A DNA stretch of 64,000 bases from the NCBI GenBank assembly GCA_019351895.1, contig JABBOH010000002.1, positions 154,381-218,380 on the forward strand. Direction: 5' to 3'. A model generated the notes under the pieces. It had not been told where the DNA came from, made no database searches, and saw only the letters and a program-made list of their open reading frames with translations. Both the position numbers and the translations under genes were made by a program. Shown here piece after piece: positions 8,304 to 18,524 of this stretch. The first letter of the stretch is position 1; each line of letters opens with the position of its first letter. The stretch comes from Pseudomonadota bacterium (lineage in GTDB: Bacteria; Pseudomonadota; Alphaproteobacteria; Acetobacterales; Acetobacteraceae).

Positions 8304-9599
8304 TCAGACACGCTCCTTCAGGAATGCGATGAAGCGCTTGAGCGGACCGCTCGGACGCCGCATCTCGAGGTCGATATCCTGCATCGACCGGCCTTCGCCG
8401 GCGGCCCAGGCGAGCAGCCCGGCCCCCGTCGCGAAAGCGGGGCCGGACGCGGCATCAGGCAGGCCCCGCAGACCGACCGGCCTGCCGAGGCGCACCTGCT
8501 TGCCCAGGATCTGGGCCGCGAGTTCACGCGCGCCGGCAAGCTGGCAGGCGCCGCCCGTCAGCACCACGCGCGCACCCGCCACGCGGGACAGGCCGGAATT
8601 GTCCAGCCGGTCCTTCACGATCTCAAAAATCTCCTCGAGCCGCGGGCGGATGATGCTCACCACCATGCTGCGCGGCACGCGGGCGATCTGATGCTCCTCC
8701 TCGCCCACGAGCGGCACCGGCAGCATTTCCCGCTCGTCGTCCGGGCTCGCCTGGCAGCTCCCATAGAGCGTCTTCAGCCGCTCGGCGTGCGCGACCGGCG
8801 TCGAGAGCAGCCGCGCGATGTCGTTCGTGACGTGGATGCCGCCGATCAGCGTCTGCGCCGTGTGCAGCAGCTGGCCTTCGGCGAAGACGGCGAAGCTCGT
8901 GGCGCCGCCGCCCATGTCGATCACCGTCGTGCCGAGTTCGCGCTCATCCTCGACCAGCGTCGCGAGCCCTGCGGCGAAGGGCGCCGAGACCAGTTCGGCC
9001 AGTTCGAGGTCGCAGCTGGTGAGGCAGATGTGGAGGTTGCGCAGCGCCGAAGAGACCGCGTCGATCACGTGCAGCCGGGCGGTCAGCGTCTCGCAATGCA
9101 GGCCCCGGGGGTCCTCGACGCGCATCGTCTCGTCGACGGAGAAGGAGAGCGGCAGGGCGTGGATCGAATCGCGTCCCTCGGACTGCGCGCGATGACGCGC
9201 CTCCAGCACGACCTGACGCACGTCGTCCTCGGTCACCGCGCGGCCGCCGACAGGCCATTGCACGTTGAAAAGCCGGCTCTCGGGCTGTCCGCAGCCGAGG
9301 TTGACCGTCACGGCCTTGAGGCGGGTGTCGGCCATGTCCTCGGCCTGCCCGACAGCCGCGCGGATGGCGCGCTCGGCCTCTTCGAGGTCGGTGATAGCCC
9401 CGTTACGGATGCCCCGTCCCTTCTGCCAGCCAAAGCCCAGGATCCGGCGCGATCCGTCGGGCTCGCTGCGGCCGATCATGCAGGTGATCTTGGTCGAGCC
9501 GATATCGAGCACGCCGAACACCCCGAGGCGCGGCGCGCGCGTTCGTGGCGGCAGATCGATCGTAACCGGCGGCAGGGGGCGGCGTGCCATCTCGTTCAT
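8304..9599 (-). CDS. ftsA: Cell division protein FtsA
   Basis: Actin-fold ATPase that anchors FtsZ filaments to the membrane and recruits the late division proteins. 431 aa from ATG 9599. It shows the phosphate-1 loop [14 protein letters not shown] (about residues 30-43), the 1C subdomain region, [16 protein letters not shown] (phosphate 2) and [17 protein letters not shown] (adenosine motif). The C-terminal [14 protein letters not shown] is the expected amphipathic membrane-targeting helix. The frame is open 40 codons upstream, but that stretch is an Arg-rich overlap with ftsQ. ATG 9599 lies 13 bp after the ftsQ stop. A second in-frame ATG 9 bases downstream is also possible. Confidence 0.97.
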   Translation of the reverse strand: MNEMARRPLPPVTIDLPPRTRAPRLGVFGVLDIGSTKITCMIGRSEPDGSRRILGFGWQKGRGIRNGAITDLEEAERAIRAAVGQAEDMADTRLKAVTVNLGCGQPESRLFNVQWPVGGRAVTEDDVRQVVLEARHRAQSEGRDSIHALPLSFSVDETMRVEDPRGLHCETLTARLHVIDAVSSALRNLHICLTSCDLELAELVSAPFAAGLATLVEDERELGTTVIDMGGGATSFAVFAEGQLLHTAQTLIGGIHVTNDIARLLSTPVAHAERLKTLYGSCQASPDDEREMLPVPLVGEEEHQIARVPRSMVVSIIRPRLEEIFEIVKDRLDNSGLSRVAGARVVLTGGACQLAGARELAAQILGKQVRLGRPVGLRGLPDAASGPAFATGAGLLAWAAGEGRSMQDIDLEMRRPSGPLKRFIAFLKERV

Positions 9600-9612
9600 G
9601 GTCCTGGCTTCC

Positions 9613-10584
9613 CTAGTGTCGCGTCTTGGGCGCAGCGGGCGCCTTGCCGGAGGCGGTCGAGGTCGCATCGCCCGGCACCGCCGGCGGCGTCTTCGGGCGC
9701 ACGACGATGCGGTCGGCAAGGCGGAGGTCGATGACCTGCACGGGCCGGTCGAGCAGCTTCATGCGGCCCTGCAGCATCTGCAGCCGGGCCAGCGCCTTGT
9801 CCTGGTCCTCGCCCGGAAGCATCACGGTGGCACCCGACTTCAGCACGAGGTTCCAGCGCTCCTGCCCGACGCGTACGGCGCCCACCAGCCGCTTCCGTAT
9901 GTCGGGATAGGGCGCCATCTCATCGAAAAGCTCGGTCGAGGCGTCCGGGGCGCCGGGTCCGACGACGAGCGGCAGCGACAGCGCCTCGGCGGCGCGGCCG
10001 ACATCCTGTTCACCCATCGTCTCGCCGTTGCGGTCGATGAGGCGGAAATGGCCGTGATCCTGCCACACGGCGAAGGGCGCGCGCTCGATGAGACGCACGA
10101 CCAGCGTATTGGGCAAACGGCGCTCGACGACGGCGTCCTCGACCCAGCCCAGCGCCAGCAGACGCTCCCGCGCGTCGGCGACCGAGAAGCCGAGGATCGG
10201 CTGGCCGATCATGACGCCGAGCGCCCGGCGCAAGATGGGCTCGGGCGTGTTCTCCCGCCCGTCCACGACGATGTTGCGGACGGTCAGGCCCATCGCCGCG
10301 CCGACATCGCCGAGGGCCGTGCGCAGGCCGTGCGCCGTGCCGCTGCGATCGGCGTCGCGCAGAGCGAGGCTCATGACGAAGATCACCACGACGATCGCGA
10401 AGGCCGCCAGCCCCGGGCGAAGGAAGCGCCGCGCCCGGCGCAGGATGATCACGCGGCGGCTCGGCCGGTCGACGACACTGCTGCTCGCCATCATGCGGGC
10501 ATTGGCCATCCGCGCCTGGATATGCGCCTGTCCTTGACCCGGATGCCCATGGCCGGGCGGCTGCGGCTTGCCTATGCGCGGCAT
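9613..10584 (-). CDS. ftsQ: Cell division protein FtsQ
   Basis: Bitopic membrane protein that links the early ring to FtsL/FtsB and the septal synthase. 323 aa. A basic cytoplasmic N-terminus of about 55 residues is followed by one helix (LAAFAIVVVIFVMSLAL), then the POTRA domain (about residues 95-165, VRNIVVDGRENTPEPILRRA) and the FtsQ/DivIB domain with WVEDAVVERRLPNTLVVRLIERAPFAVW. ATG 10584 was chosen because GGAGG lies 6 bases ahead. It overlaps the end of ddl by 13 bp. The last 20 residues are a Pro/Ala/Lys tail. Confidence 0.95.
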   Translation of the reverse strand: MPRIGKPQPPGHGHPGQGQAHIQARMANARMMASSSVVDRPSRRVIILRRARRFLRPGLAAFAIVVVIFVMSLALRDADRSGTAHGLRTALGDVGAAMGLTVRNIVVDGRENTPEPILRRALGVMIGQPILGFSVADARERLLALGWVEDAVVERRLPNTLVVRLIERAPFAVWQDHGHFRLIDRNGETMGEQDVGRAAEALSLPLVVGPGAPDASTELFDEMAPYPDIRKRLVGAVRVGQERWNLVLKSGATVMLPGEDQDKALARLQMLQGRMKLLDRPVQVIDLRLADRIVVRPKTPPAVPGDATSTASGKAPAAPKTRH

Positions 10585-11489
10585 TGCGCGGCCTCCACCA
10601 TCCAGGCGCAAAGTGCTGGGAAGCTGATGCCGTTATAGGCCGCCTGTTCGGGCAGCAGCGAGGTCGCCGTCATGCCCGGTTGCGTGTTCACTTCGAGCAG
10701 TACGAGCCGCCCGGGCGCGCCGGTCGTGTCGTCATAGCGGAAGTCGGAGCGCGTCGCGCCCGCACAGCCCAGCGCCTGATGCGCGCGCAGGGCAATGTCC
10801 ATCGCCTGCTCGGCGATCTCGGCCGGAACCTCGGCCGGAATGGCATGGGTCGAGCCGCCATCGGCATATTTCGATTCGTAGTCGTAGAAGGCGTGGCTGG
10901 CCTTGATCTCGGTCACGGCGAGCGCGCGGTCGCCCATCACGGCCACCGTCAGCTCGCGACCGGGCACGTATTCCTCGACCATCGCGGTCGATCCGAAGCT
11001 CCAGCTGCGGGCGATCTCGGCGCGGCGGTTGTCGCCGTGCTGCATGATGGTGACGCCGACGGACGAGCCTTCGCGCTGCGGCTTGATGACGTAGGGGCGC
11101 GGCATCGGGTCGGCGTCCTCCAGCGATGCTACGTCAACCACGGCATGGCGTGCGACGGGCAGGCCGGCGGCCGCGAACAGCGCCTTGGCGGCAACCTTGT
11201 CCATCGCGAGCGCCGAGGGGCGCACGCCGGAATGCGTGTAGGGTATGCCGAGCCAGTCGAGCACGCCCTGGATCGCGCCGTCCTCGCCGAAGCGTCCGTG
11301 CAGCGCGTTGAAGACGGCATCGGGCTTCGGTTCGAGAGCGGCGAGCACGGCAGAGAGATCGGCGCCGACTTCCACCGGCACGACATCGTAGCCCGCTTCG
11401 CGAAGCGCCCCGATCACTTGCTTGCCGGTGGCGAGGCTCACCGCGCGCTCCGTCGAAATGCCGCCGTAGAGAACCGCGACGCGCTTCAT
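10572..11489 (-). CDS. ddl: D-alanine--D-alanine ligase
   Basis: ATP-grasp enzyme joining two D-Ala to give the dipeptide used by MurF. 305 aa, typical DdlB length. Visible parts are VAVLYGGISTERAVSL at the N-terminus, ALHGRFGEDGAIQGVLDWLGIPYTHSG (catalytic Glu/Gly-rich region), VIKPQREGSSVGV (ATP-binding Lys and loop) and VLLEVNTQPGMT (metal ligands, with the usual final Asn). ATG 11489 has GGAGGT 7 bases ahead and overlaps the murB stop in ATGA, so translation is probably coupled. The same frame stays open upstream through murB, but that part is not real coding. Confidence 0.97.
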   Translation of the reverse strand: MKRVAVLYGGISTERAVSLATGKQVIGALREAGYDVVPVEVGADLSAVLAALEPKPDAVFNALHGRFGEDGAIQGVLDWLGIPYTHSGVRPSALAMDKVAAKALFAAAGLPVARHAVVDVASLEDADPMPRPYVIKPQREGSSVGVTIMQHGDNRRAEIARSWSFGSTAMVEEYVPGRELTVAVMGDRALAVTEIKASHAFYDYESKYADGGSTHAIPAEVPAEIAEQAMDIALRAHQALGCAGATRSDFRYDDTTGAPGRLVLLEVNTQPGMTATSLLPEQAAYNGISFPALCAWMVEAAQCRA

Positions 11490-12430
11490 GCCACCACCTC
11501 CGCGCGGGGGAGCGGCTGGCCGACGCGCTTGATTTCCCATTCGAGCGTGATGCCGGTGGCGGCGAGCACCCGGCGGCGCAGTTCCTCGCCCAGGCCTTCG
11601 AGATCGGCGGCCGTCGCGGTCCCGGTGTTGAGCAGGAAATTGCAATGCAGCTCGCTGACTTGCGCGCCGCCGCGGATCAGGCCCCGGCCGCCGACGCTGT
11701 CGATCAGTTCCCAGGCTTTCATGCCCGGAGGATTGGCGAAGGTCGAGCCGCCGGTGCGCGCACGCATGGGCTGCGTCGCCGTCCGCGACTCCCGGATTTC
11801 GGCCATCCGCGACGCGATGAGCCGCGCATCCCCAGGGGTCGCCCGCAGACGGGCGCGCGTCACGACCGCCCCCGCAGGCAGGCGCGAATGGCGATAGGAC
11901 AGGTGCAGCTCGGCCGCGGGCAGGCGGATCTGCTCGCCGCTGCGCGTCACGATCTCGGCCCAGTCGAGGCAGGCGGCCATGTCGCTGCCATAGGCTCCGG
12001 CGTTCATCGCGACCGCGCCGCCGATGCTGCCGGGAATGCCCGAGAGGAATTCGAGGCCGCCGAGACCGGCGGCGGCGGCATGTTCGGCGACCGTCGCATC
12101 GAGCGCCGCCGCACCGCAAACGATGCCGTCCGGCTCCACCGCGACCGTCGAGAAGCCGCGCGCCAGCCGGATGACGACACCCGCGATCCCGCCGTCGCGG
12201 ATGATGAGGTTCGAGGCCGCGCCGATCACCGTCACCGGCACGTCGGCGGGCAGCGCCTGCAGGAACTGCGCGAGGTCGGCGGCACTCGCCGGCTTGACCA
12301 GATGCTCGGCAGGGCCGCCGACCCGGAACCAGGTGAGCGGCCCGAGGGCCGCGTTCGCCTCGATCCGCCCCTTGAGCGGCGGCAGGCCGGCGGTCGTGTC
12401 GGGCGGCAGGGCGCGCATGGCGGGGCTCAT
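11486..12430 (-). CDS. murB: UDP-N-acetylenolpyruvoylglucosamine reductase
   Basis: FAD- and NADPH-dependent enzyme that reduces enolpyruvyl-UDP-GlcNAc to UDP-MurNAc. 314 aa. The FAD domain is seen in [32 protein letters not shown] and [23 protein letters not shown]. The substrate domain contains [19 protein letters not shown] with the catalytic Ser. YRHS replaces the longer YR(x)S loop and suggests a type I or IIa MurB. Start and stop overlap murC and ddl in ATGA tetranucleotides. Confidence 0.97.
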   Translation of the reverse strand: MSPAMRALPPDTTAGLPPLKGRIEANAALGPLTWFRVGGPAEHLVKPASAADLAQFLQALPADVPVTVIGAASNLIIRDGGIAGVVIRLARGFSTVAVEPDGIVCGAAALDATVAEHAAAAGLGGLEFLSGIPGSIGGAVAMNAGAYGSDMAACLDWAEIVTRSGEQIRLPAAELHLSYRHSRLPAGAVVTRARLRATPGDARLIASRMAEIRESRTATQPMRARTGGSTFANPPGMKAWELIDSVGGRGLIRGGAQVSELHCNFLLNTGTATAADLEGLGEELRRRVLAATGITLEWEIKRVGQPLPRAEVVA

Positions 12431-13869
12431 GCGCCGCCTCCGGCCGCGCGGCGGGCTTCGTGGCTCTGCAGGGCGGCGAGTTGCGCGGGCAGCGCATTCG
12501 CCCAGGCGGTGATGTTGCCGGCGCCGAGGCAGACCACGATGTCGCCGGAATGGGCCATGGCGTGGACCATCTCGGCGAGGTGATCGGGCCCCGGCAGCGG
12601 CACGACGCTGCGGTGGCCGCGGGCGCGCAGGCCATCCACCAGCGCGTCACGGTCGACGCCGGGAATGGGCGCCTCGCCCGCCGGATAGACATCGGCCACG
12701 ATCACCGTGCCGGCGTCGTTCATGCAGGCCGAGAACTCCTCGAACAGCGACTGCAGGCGCGAGTAGCGGTGTGGCTGCACGACGGCGATGACGTTGCGTG
12801 CCCCCGCCTGCCGCGCGGCCTTCAGAACCGCTGCGATCTCGACCGGGTGGTGGCCGTAGTCGTCGATGACGGTGATGCCGCCTGTCTCGCCCGTCTTGGT
12901 GAAGCGGCGCTTGACGCCCCGGAAAGCCGCAAGGCTCTGGCGCAGCGCGGTCTCGCCGATCTCCATCTCGGTGCCGACCGCGATCGCGGCCAGCGCGTTC
13001 TGCACGTTGTGCTGACCCAGCATCGGCAGGCGGAACGGCCCCATGCGGCGCTGGCGGTTGCGCAGCCGGTCCGTGACCACGACCTCGAAGTTGGCGCCCG
13101 CCTTGTCGGCCACCAGCCGCTCGGCCCGGATATCGGCTTGGGGGCTGAAGCCGTAGGTGATGATGCGATGATCCGCGAGGCGGGGGATCATCTGCTGCAC
13201 CGCCGGATGATCGACGCAGAGCACCGCGAAGCCGTAGAACGGGATGTTGCCGACGAACTGACGGTACCCCGCCTCCATCGCCTCCTGGCTGCCCCAGTGG
13301 TCGAGGTGCTCGGGGTCCATGTTGGTGACGACCGCGATCACCGCCGGCAGGCGCAGGAAGCTGCCGTCGCTCTCGTCCGCCTCGACCACCATCCAGTCGC
13401 CCGCGCCCAAGCGCGTATTCGTGCCATAAGCGTTGATGATGCCGCCGTTGATGACGGTCGGATCGAGATTGGCGCCCTCCAGCACGGCCGCGATCAGGCT
13501 GGTGGTGGTGGTCTTCCCGTGCGTGCCGCCGACCGCGACGGACCAGCGAAGGCGCATCAGCTCGGCCAGCATCTCGGCACGCCGCACGACGGGAATGAGC
13601 TTGGCGCGCGCCGCCTGAACCTCGGGGTTGTCGCTTTTGACGGCCGAGGACACGACGACGACCTGCGCCGCCGCAAGGTTCTCGGCGGCATGGCCGATGG
13701 CCACGGGAATGCCGGCGCCGCGCAGCCGCTTCACATTGGCGGAATCCGATATATCGCTGCCCTGCACAGAGTAGCCGAGATTGTGCAGCACCTCGGCGAT
13801 GCCGGACATGCCGATACCGCCGATGCCGACGAAATGAATCGTTCCGATGTTGAGCGGTAGCGCCCTCAT
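12427..13869 (-). CDS. murC: UDP-N-acetylmuramate--L-alanine ligase
   Basis: First amino-acid ligase of the peptidoglycan precursor pathway, ATP-dependent and cytoplasmic. 480 aa. N-terminal Rossmann UDP-binding domain ([20 protein letters not shown]), central ATPase with the Mur ligase P-loop [13 protein letters not shown] (about residues 112-124), [12 protein letters not shown] and [12 protein letters not shown], and a C-terminal domain starting near [11 protein letters not shown] with [10 protein letters not shown]. It sits between murG and murB with 4-bp overlaps on both sides. Confidence 0.98.
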   Translation of the reverse strand: MRALPLNIGTIHFVGIGGIGMSGIAEVLHNLGYSVQGSDISDSANVKRLRGAGIPVAIGHAAENLAAAQVVVVSSAVKSDNPEVQAARAKLIPVVRRAEMLAELMRLRWSVAVGGTHGKTTTTSLIAAVLEGANLDPTVINGGIINAYGTNTRLGAGDWMVVEADESDGSFLRLPAVIAVVTNMDPEHLDHWGSQEAMEAGYRQFVGNIPFYGFAVLCVDHPAVQQMIPRLADHRIITYGFSPQADIRAERLVADKAGANFEVVVTDRLRNRQRRMGPFRLPMLGQHNVQNALAAIAVGTEMEIGETALRQSLAAFRGVKRRFTKTGETGGITVIDDYGHHPVEIAAVLKAARQAGARNVIAVVQPHRYSRLQSLFEEFSACMNDAGTVIVADVYPAGEAPIPGVDRDALVDGLRARGHRSVVPLPGPDHLAEMVHAMAHSGDIVVCLGAGNITAWANALPAQLAALQSHEARRAAGGGA

Positions 13870-14987
13870 GACTGCGTCTCCCGCACCATCGAACGCTCCA
13901 CGAGATCGGCCAGCGCATCCACCGCCGATACCCGCGCCAGCGAGCGCGCCGCGGCGGCGGCGGCGGTCAGAGCCCGGGGATCGTTCAGCAGAAGCGCCAG
14001 TTGAGTCGTCAAAGCGTTCGCGGTGAAGCGTGCCTGCGGCACGACCCAGGCGGCGCCGGCATCGCCGAGCATGGCGGCGTTCGCACTCTGGTGGTCGTCG
14101 ATGGCGCTCGGCAGCGGCACCAGGATCGCGGGGCGCCCGGCGACCGAGAGCTCGGCGGTGGTGGAAGCGCCGGCGCGCGCGATGACGAGATGAGCGGCAC
14201 CCAGATGGCGCGGGATGTCGGGAAAGAAGGGCGCCACCTCAGCCACGATCCCCGCGCCGGCATAGGCGGCGCGCACCGCGCCCGCATCTTCCTGCCGTGC
14301 CTGCTGCACGACATGAAGGCGACGCCGCAGGTGTTCGGCCAAGCCGATGAGAGCCGTCGGCACGACCTCGCTCAGCACGCGGGCGCCGAGCGATCCGCCC
14401 GTCACCAGCAGATTGATCGGTCCCTCGTCCTCGGGCGGGGCGTAGGCCAGCCCTGCAAGGGCCGCGATGGCGGGGCGGACAGGATTGCCGACGATCTCGC
14501 TCCGCGCGCCCGACGGCACGCGCGCGGTCGGCGAAGCGCTGAGGGCGAGCACGGTCGCGAAGCGGGAGAGCGCGCGGTTGGCGCGGCCGAGAACGGCGTT
14601 CTGCTCATGCAGGATAACGGGCAGCCGCAGCCGCCCGAGACGCGCTGCCATCACGGGCGGCACGGAGGGGTAGCCGCCGAAGCCCACGATGGCCCCTGCG
14701 TTCAGCGGGCGCAGGATGCGTGCCGCCGCGACCGTGCCGGCGGCGAGAGCGCCCACGGCTTTGACACCCTTCGCCATGCCGCGTCCGGCGATGCCGGCGC
14801 CCGGTAGTACATGGCGGTCGCCTGCGGCGAAGGCTTCGCTGCCTCGGCCGGCGGAGCGCCCGTCCGTCATCAGCACGGGACGGAAGCCGCGCCCGGCGAG
14901 CGTCACGGCAAGCGCTTCGGCCGGGAAGAAATGCCCGCCGGTGCCGCCGGCTGCGATAACGATGGGGATCACGCGCGGCCCTCTCAC
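13866..14987 (-). CDS. murG: UDP-GlcNAc:lipid I N-acetylglucosaminyltransferase
   Basis: GT28 glycosyltransferase at the inner face of the membrane that converts lipid I to lipid II. 373 aa. It has the N-terminal G-loop [19 protein letters not shown], a second G-loop [27 protein letters not shown], and the C-terminal UDP-GlcNAc site [23 protein letters not shown] followed by DDHQSANA. The start used is GTG at 14987, overlapping the ftsW stop in GTGA; another GTG lies 15 bases inside. It overlaps murC by 4 bp downstream. Confidence 0.96.
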   Translation of the reverse strand: MRGPRVIPIVIAAGGTGGHFFPAEALAVTLAGRGFRPVLMTDGRSAGRGSEAFAAGDRHVLPGAGIAGRGMAKGVKAVGALAAGTVAAARILRPLNAGAIVGFGGYPSVPPVMAARLGRLRLPVILHEQNAVLGRANRALSRFATVLALSASPTARVPSGARSEIVGNPVRPAIAALAGLAYAPPEDEGPINLLVTGGSLGARVLSEVVPTALIGLAEHLRRRLHVVQQARQEDAGAVRAAYAGAGIVAEVAPFFPDIPRHLGAAHLVIARAGASTTAELSVAGRPAILVPLPSAIDDHQSANAAMLGDAGAAWVVPQARFTANALTTQLALLLNDPRALTAAAAAARSLARVSAVDALADLVERSMVRETQS

Positions 14988-16102
14988 AGCCGGTCTCCCG
15001 CTCGGCGCCGCGTGAGCGCCAGAAGCATGCCCATCTCGATAGCGACGGAGAGCGCCGAGGAGCCGCCATAGGAGATGAACGGCAGCGTCATGCCCTTGGT
15101 CGGGATGAGTTCGAGCGAGGACGCCATGTTCACGAAAGCCTGCAGCCCAAAGCTGATGAGCAGGCCGGCCGAGGCCAGCAGCACGAACTGGTCGTTCTCG
15201 GCGATGAGGCGGAGCAGGCCGCGCAGCACAATAGCCGCGAAGATGCCGAGGATCAGCAGGCAGATCACAAGGCCGAACTCCTCGCCCGCGACCGCGAAGA
15301 CGAAGTCGGCATGCGCGTCGGGGAGGATGTCCTTGACCATGCCCTCGCCCGGACCGCGGCCAAGCAGACCGCCATTGCCGAAAGCCTGCAGCGCGGTCAG
15401 CGCCTGATACGCGGTCTGCTCCGTCGGGTGCAGGAAACGCTCCACCCGCACATGCACATGCGGCATCAGGAAGAACGCGGCGATGAAGGCGACGACGAGG
15501 CCGCCCGCCGATGCGCCCACCAGGACGATGTTGAGGCCATCGAGGAAAAGCTGCGCGAGGAAGACGATACTGACGACGGCGAGCATGCCGATGTCGGGCT
15601 GCGCCTTCAGCAGCAGCGCGATCACTCCGAACAGCATGACCGCGATGAGGCGGCCCGGGAACTTCTCGGTGTTGCGCCCTTCGACGAGCAGCCCCGCCGT
15701 TACCACCGCGAAGAACGGTTTGAGGAACTCGCTCGGCTGCAACGAGAGAAACGGCACGTCGATCCAGCGCCGCGCGCCCTTGATCTCGGCGCCATGCACG
15801 AGCGTGAAGGCGGTCAGCAGCACGGCGACGAGGGTCCCGAGAAGCGCCAGCCAGCGCACGCCCTTGAGCGGCAGCAGCGACACGCCGACGACGAGCATGC
15901 CCGCCAGCGCCAGGAACGCGACCTGCTTGGCGATGAGCATGTCACGCGGATCGCCGATGCGATGGGCGACTGCGGGGCTCGACGCCAGCACCAGCACGTA
16001 GCCGAAGCCGATCAGCGTGCCGATGCAGAGCAGCGTCCAGCGGTCGACCGACCACCACCAGCGGCCGAGGGTCGAGGTATCGGTGCGCGACGGCGCGGCC
16101 AT
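14984..16102 (-). CDS. ftsW: Septal SEDS glycosyltransferase FtsW
   Basis: Polytopic membrane peptidoglycan polymerase that works with FtsI at the septum. 372 aa with about ten helices. SEDS marks are GARRWIDVPFLSLQPSEFLKP, the long periplasmic loop with HPTEQTAYQALTALQAFGNGGLLGRGPGEG, DAHADFVFAVAGEEFGL and the final MTLPFISYGGSS. It starts 1 bp inside the murD stop (TGATG) and its stop overlaps murG. A second SEDS protein, rodA, lies at 62.2 kb; cluster context separates the septal from the lateral copy. Confidence 0.97.
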   Translation of the reverse strand: MAAPSRTDTSTLGRWWWSVDRWTLLCIGTLIGFGYVLVLASSPAVAHRIGDPRDMLIAKQVAFLALAGMLVVGVSLLPLKGVRWLALLGTLVAVLLTAFTLVHGAEIKGARRWIDVPFLSLQPSEFLKPFFAVVTAGLLVEGRNTEKFPGRLIAVMLFGVIALLLKAQPDIGMLAVVSIVFLAQLFLDGLNIVLVGASAGGLVVAFIAAFFLMPHVHVRVERFLHPTEQTAYQALTALQAFGNGGLLGRGPGEGMVKDILPDAHADFVFAVAGEEFGLVICLLILGIFAAIVLRGLLRLIAENDQFVLLASAGLLISFGLQAFVNMASSLELIPTKGMTLPFISYGGSSALSVAIEMGMLLALTRRRAGDRL

Positions 16103-17436
16103 CAGGCGGCCCTCCCGTTCATCGCGGAGCCTGAACCCAACTGGCCGACGAGGTCCGCGAACAGGTCGCCGCGCGCCTCGAAGCCGGTGAACTGGTCGAA
16201 GCTCGCGCAGGCAGGGGAGAGCAGCACCACGGGCGCACCCAGGGCCTGCGCGCGTTCGAAGGCGGCGGGCACGGCGGCGTCGAGCGTGCCGGCGACGTGA
16301 TGCGGCACGCCTTGCGCCGCGAGCGTCTCGGCGAAGGCTTCGGCGTCGCGACCGATAAGTTCGGCATGAACGATACGCGGGAAAAACGGCGCCAGGGCGC
16401 TGATCCCGCCTGCCTTGGCGATGCCGCCCGCGATCCAGACGATGCGGTCGTAGCAGCCGAGGGCGCGCGCCGCGGCGTCGGCGTTCGTCGCCTTGCTGTC
16501 GTTCACGAAAGCGACGCCATCGCGGCTGCCGACATGCTGCTGACGATGCGGCAGGCCGGGGAAGCTGCGGATGCCCGCGGCGATCGCGGCCTCGTCGACG
16601 CCGAGGGCGCGCGCCATCGCGGCGGCGGCCGCTGCATTCTGCGCGTTGTGCGCGCCGGGCAAAGCCCGCGCCCCGGTCTCGCCACCGATACCACTGATGC
16701 GCACGACCCGGGCGGGACTGAGAGCAAGCTGATCCGCCATCGCGCTCGACAGCGGATCATCGACGCCGACCACGGCGACATCGTCCGATGTCTGACGCGC
16801 GAAAATCGCACGCTTTACATCGGCGTAGCCGGTCATGTTGCCATGACGGTCGAGATGATCGGGGGAGAGATTCAACATTGCCGCTGTAGAGAAGCGGAGA
16901 GTTGCGATTCGCTCCAACATGTAAGAGGACATTTCCAGCACATAAATGCCCTCGTCGGGCAGCAGCGGCAGCGCGAGCGCCGGGGTGCCGAGATTGCCGC
17001 CCGCCGCCACAGGTACACCCGCTTCAGCCAGGATATGGGCGAGCAGCGCCGTCGTCGTTGATTTGCCATTCGTGCCGGTGACGCCCGCGAATCGGGCGCG
17101 GCTGCCGGCGCCGCGCACCGCCTGGAACAGAAGCTCCGAGTCGCTCAGAATGGGCACGCCGGCCGCGATGGCGCGCGCGGCGACCGGGTGCGGCGCCGGC
17201 AGATGATGCGGAATGCCCGGCGACAGCACGAGAGCCGTGAAGGCGAAGCCTGTGGTCACGAGGTCGGCAACAGTGAAGCCCTCGGCCAGGGCCGCCGCGC
17301 GCGCGGCCTCGCCGTCATCCCAGAGCACCGTCTCGGCGCCCATGGCACGAAGCGCGCGCGCCGCCGGAAGGCCGTTGCGGCCGAGGCCGAGGATCGCGAA
17401 GCGCTGGCCCGCGAAGAGGGTGCTGGGGAAGGTCAT
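16102..17436 (-). CDS. murD: UDP-N-acetylmuramoylalanine--D-glutamate ligase
   Basis: Adds D-Glu to UDP-MurNAc-L-Ala. 444 aa from ATG 17436; the open frame extends 29 codons upstream into mraY with no support. The N-terminal domain is FAILGLGRNGLPAARALRAMG, the P-loop is FAGVTGTNGKSTTTALLAH (about residues 105-122), the middle region has LNLSPDHLDRHGNMTGYADVK, and the C-terminal domain starts at LPHRQQHVGSRDGVAFVNDSKATN. The ATG overlaps the mraY stop by one base (TGATG). Confidence 0.97.
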   Translation of the reverse strand: MTFPSTLFAGQRFAILGLGRNGLPAARALRAMGAETVLWDDGEAARAAALAEGFTVADLVTTGFAFTALVLSPGIPHHLPAPHPVAARAIAAGVPILSDSELLFQAVRGAGSRARFAGVTGTNGKSTTTALLAHILAEAGVPVAAGGNLGTPALALPLLPDEGIYVLEMSSYMLERIATLRFSTAAMLNLSPDHLDRHGNMTGYADVKRAIFARQTSDDVAVVGVDDPLSSAMADQLALSPARVVRISGIGGETGARALPGAHNAQNAAAAAAMARALGVDEAAIAAGIRSFPGLPHRQQHVGSRDGVAFVNDSKATNADAAARALGCYDRIVWIAGGIAKAGGISALAPFFPRIVHAELIGRDAEAFAETLAAQGVPHHVAGTLDAAVPAAFERAQALGAPVVLLSPACASFDQFTGFEARGDLFADLVGQLGSGSAMNGRAA

Positions 17437-18524
17437 CAGCGGATCTTCAGGGTCGCGAGACCCACGAGGGCGAGGATCATCGAGACGATCCAAAAGCGGA
17501 TGACGATCGTGGGCTCGGCCCAACCCTTCTTCTCGAAATGGTGGTGCAGCGGGGCCATCAGGAACACGCGGCGGCCGGTGCGCTTGAACCAGAAGACCTG
17601 GATGATGACCGACAGCGTCTCGACCACGAACAAGCCGCCGACGATGGCGAGCACGATCTCATGCTTGGTCGCGACCGCCACGGTCGCAACCGCACCGCCG
17701 AGCGCGAGGCTGCCGGTGTCGCCCATGAAGACTGCCGCGGGGGGCGCGTTGTACCACAGAAAGCCGAGCCCCGCGCCGATCAGCGCCGAACAGAAAACCG
17801 CGAGTTCACCGGAGCCCTGCACGAAGGGTACCTCGAGATAGCTTGCGAAGATGCGGTTGCCGACAAGGTAGGCGATCAGCGCGAAGACGCCCGCCACGAT
17901 GATCGTCGGCACCATGGCGAGGCCGTCGAGGCCGTCGGTGAGGTTCACCGCGTTGGAGGCGCCGATCATTACGAACATGCTGAAGACGGGAAAGAAAACC
18001 CCAAGCGGGATCAGTACGTTCTTGAAGTCGGGGATCGCGATGCCGCTGCCGAGCGGCCCGCCGATATGGACCATGATCCAGATCGAGGCGACGAGGCCGA
18101 TGGCCGCCTGCCCCGCGAGTTTCAACCGGCCGGACAGTCCCTTCGTGTTTCGCTTGGTGACCTTGAGGAAGTCGTCCGCGAAGCCGAGCGCGCCGTAGCC
18201 GAGCGTGACCAGCAGCGCGGCCCAAACATAGGGGTTGTCGAGATCGACCCAGAGCAGCGTGGAGATGGTCAACGCACTGAGGATGAGCACGCCGCCCATC
18301 GTCGGCGTGCCTTTCTTCTCGACCAGATGCCGCTCCGGCCCGTCGAGGCGGATCGGCTGTCCCTGCTTCTGCAACCCGCGCAGCATGCGGATCACACGCG
18401 GGCCGAGCAGAAAGCTGATCATGAGCGAGGTCAGACAGGCCGCACCCGACCGGAACGTCAGGTAGCGGATGAGGTTGAGGCCGTGCAGGTGGTCCGCGAG
18501 GGGAAGCAGAAGATTGTAGAGCAT
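17436..18524 (-). CDS. mraY: Phospho-N-acetylmuramoyl-pentapeptide transferase
   Basis: Ten-helix inner-membrane enzyme that transfers phospho-MurNAc-pentapeptide to undecaprenyl phosphate, giving lipid I. 362 aa. Signature regions are [11 protein letters not shown], the Asp-rich [36 protein letters not shown] (catalytic Asp) and the terminal [16 protein letters not shown] with the HHH motif. It sits between murF and murD, sharing one base with each. Confidence 0.98.
   Translation of the reverse strand: MLYNLLLPLADHLHGLNLIRYLTFRSGAACLTSLMISFLLGPRVIRMLRGLQKQGQPIRLDGPERHLVEKKGTPTMGGVLILSALTISTLLWVDLDNPYVWAALLVTLGYGALGFADDFLKVTKRNTKGLSGRLKLAGQAAIGLVASIWIMVHIGGPLGSGIAIPDFKNVLIPLGVFFPVFSMFVMIGASNAVNLTDGLDGLAMVPTIIVAGVFALIAYLVGNRIFASYLEVPFVQGSGELAVFCSALIGAGLGFLWYNAPPAAVFMGDTGSLALGGAVATVAVATKHEIVLAIVGGLFVVETLSVIIQVFWFKRTGRRVFLMAPLHHHFEKKGWAEPTIVIRFWIVSMILALVGLATLKIR

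Noticed and set aside
10572..12692. 706-codon minus-strand frame apparently fusing something to Ddl
   Set aside because: The first 400 residues are an Arg/Ala shadow of murB and the end of murC. Ddl has its own ATG and ribosome site at 11489.
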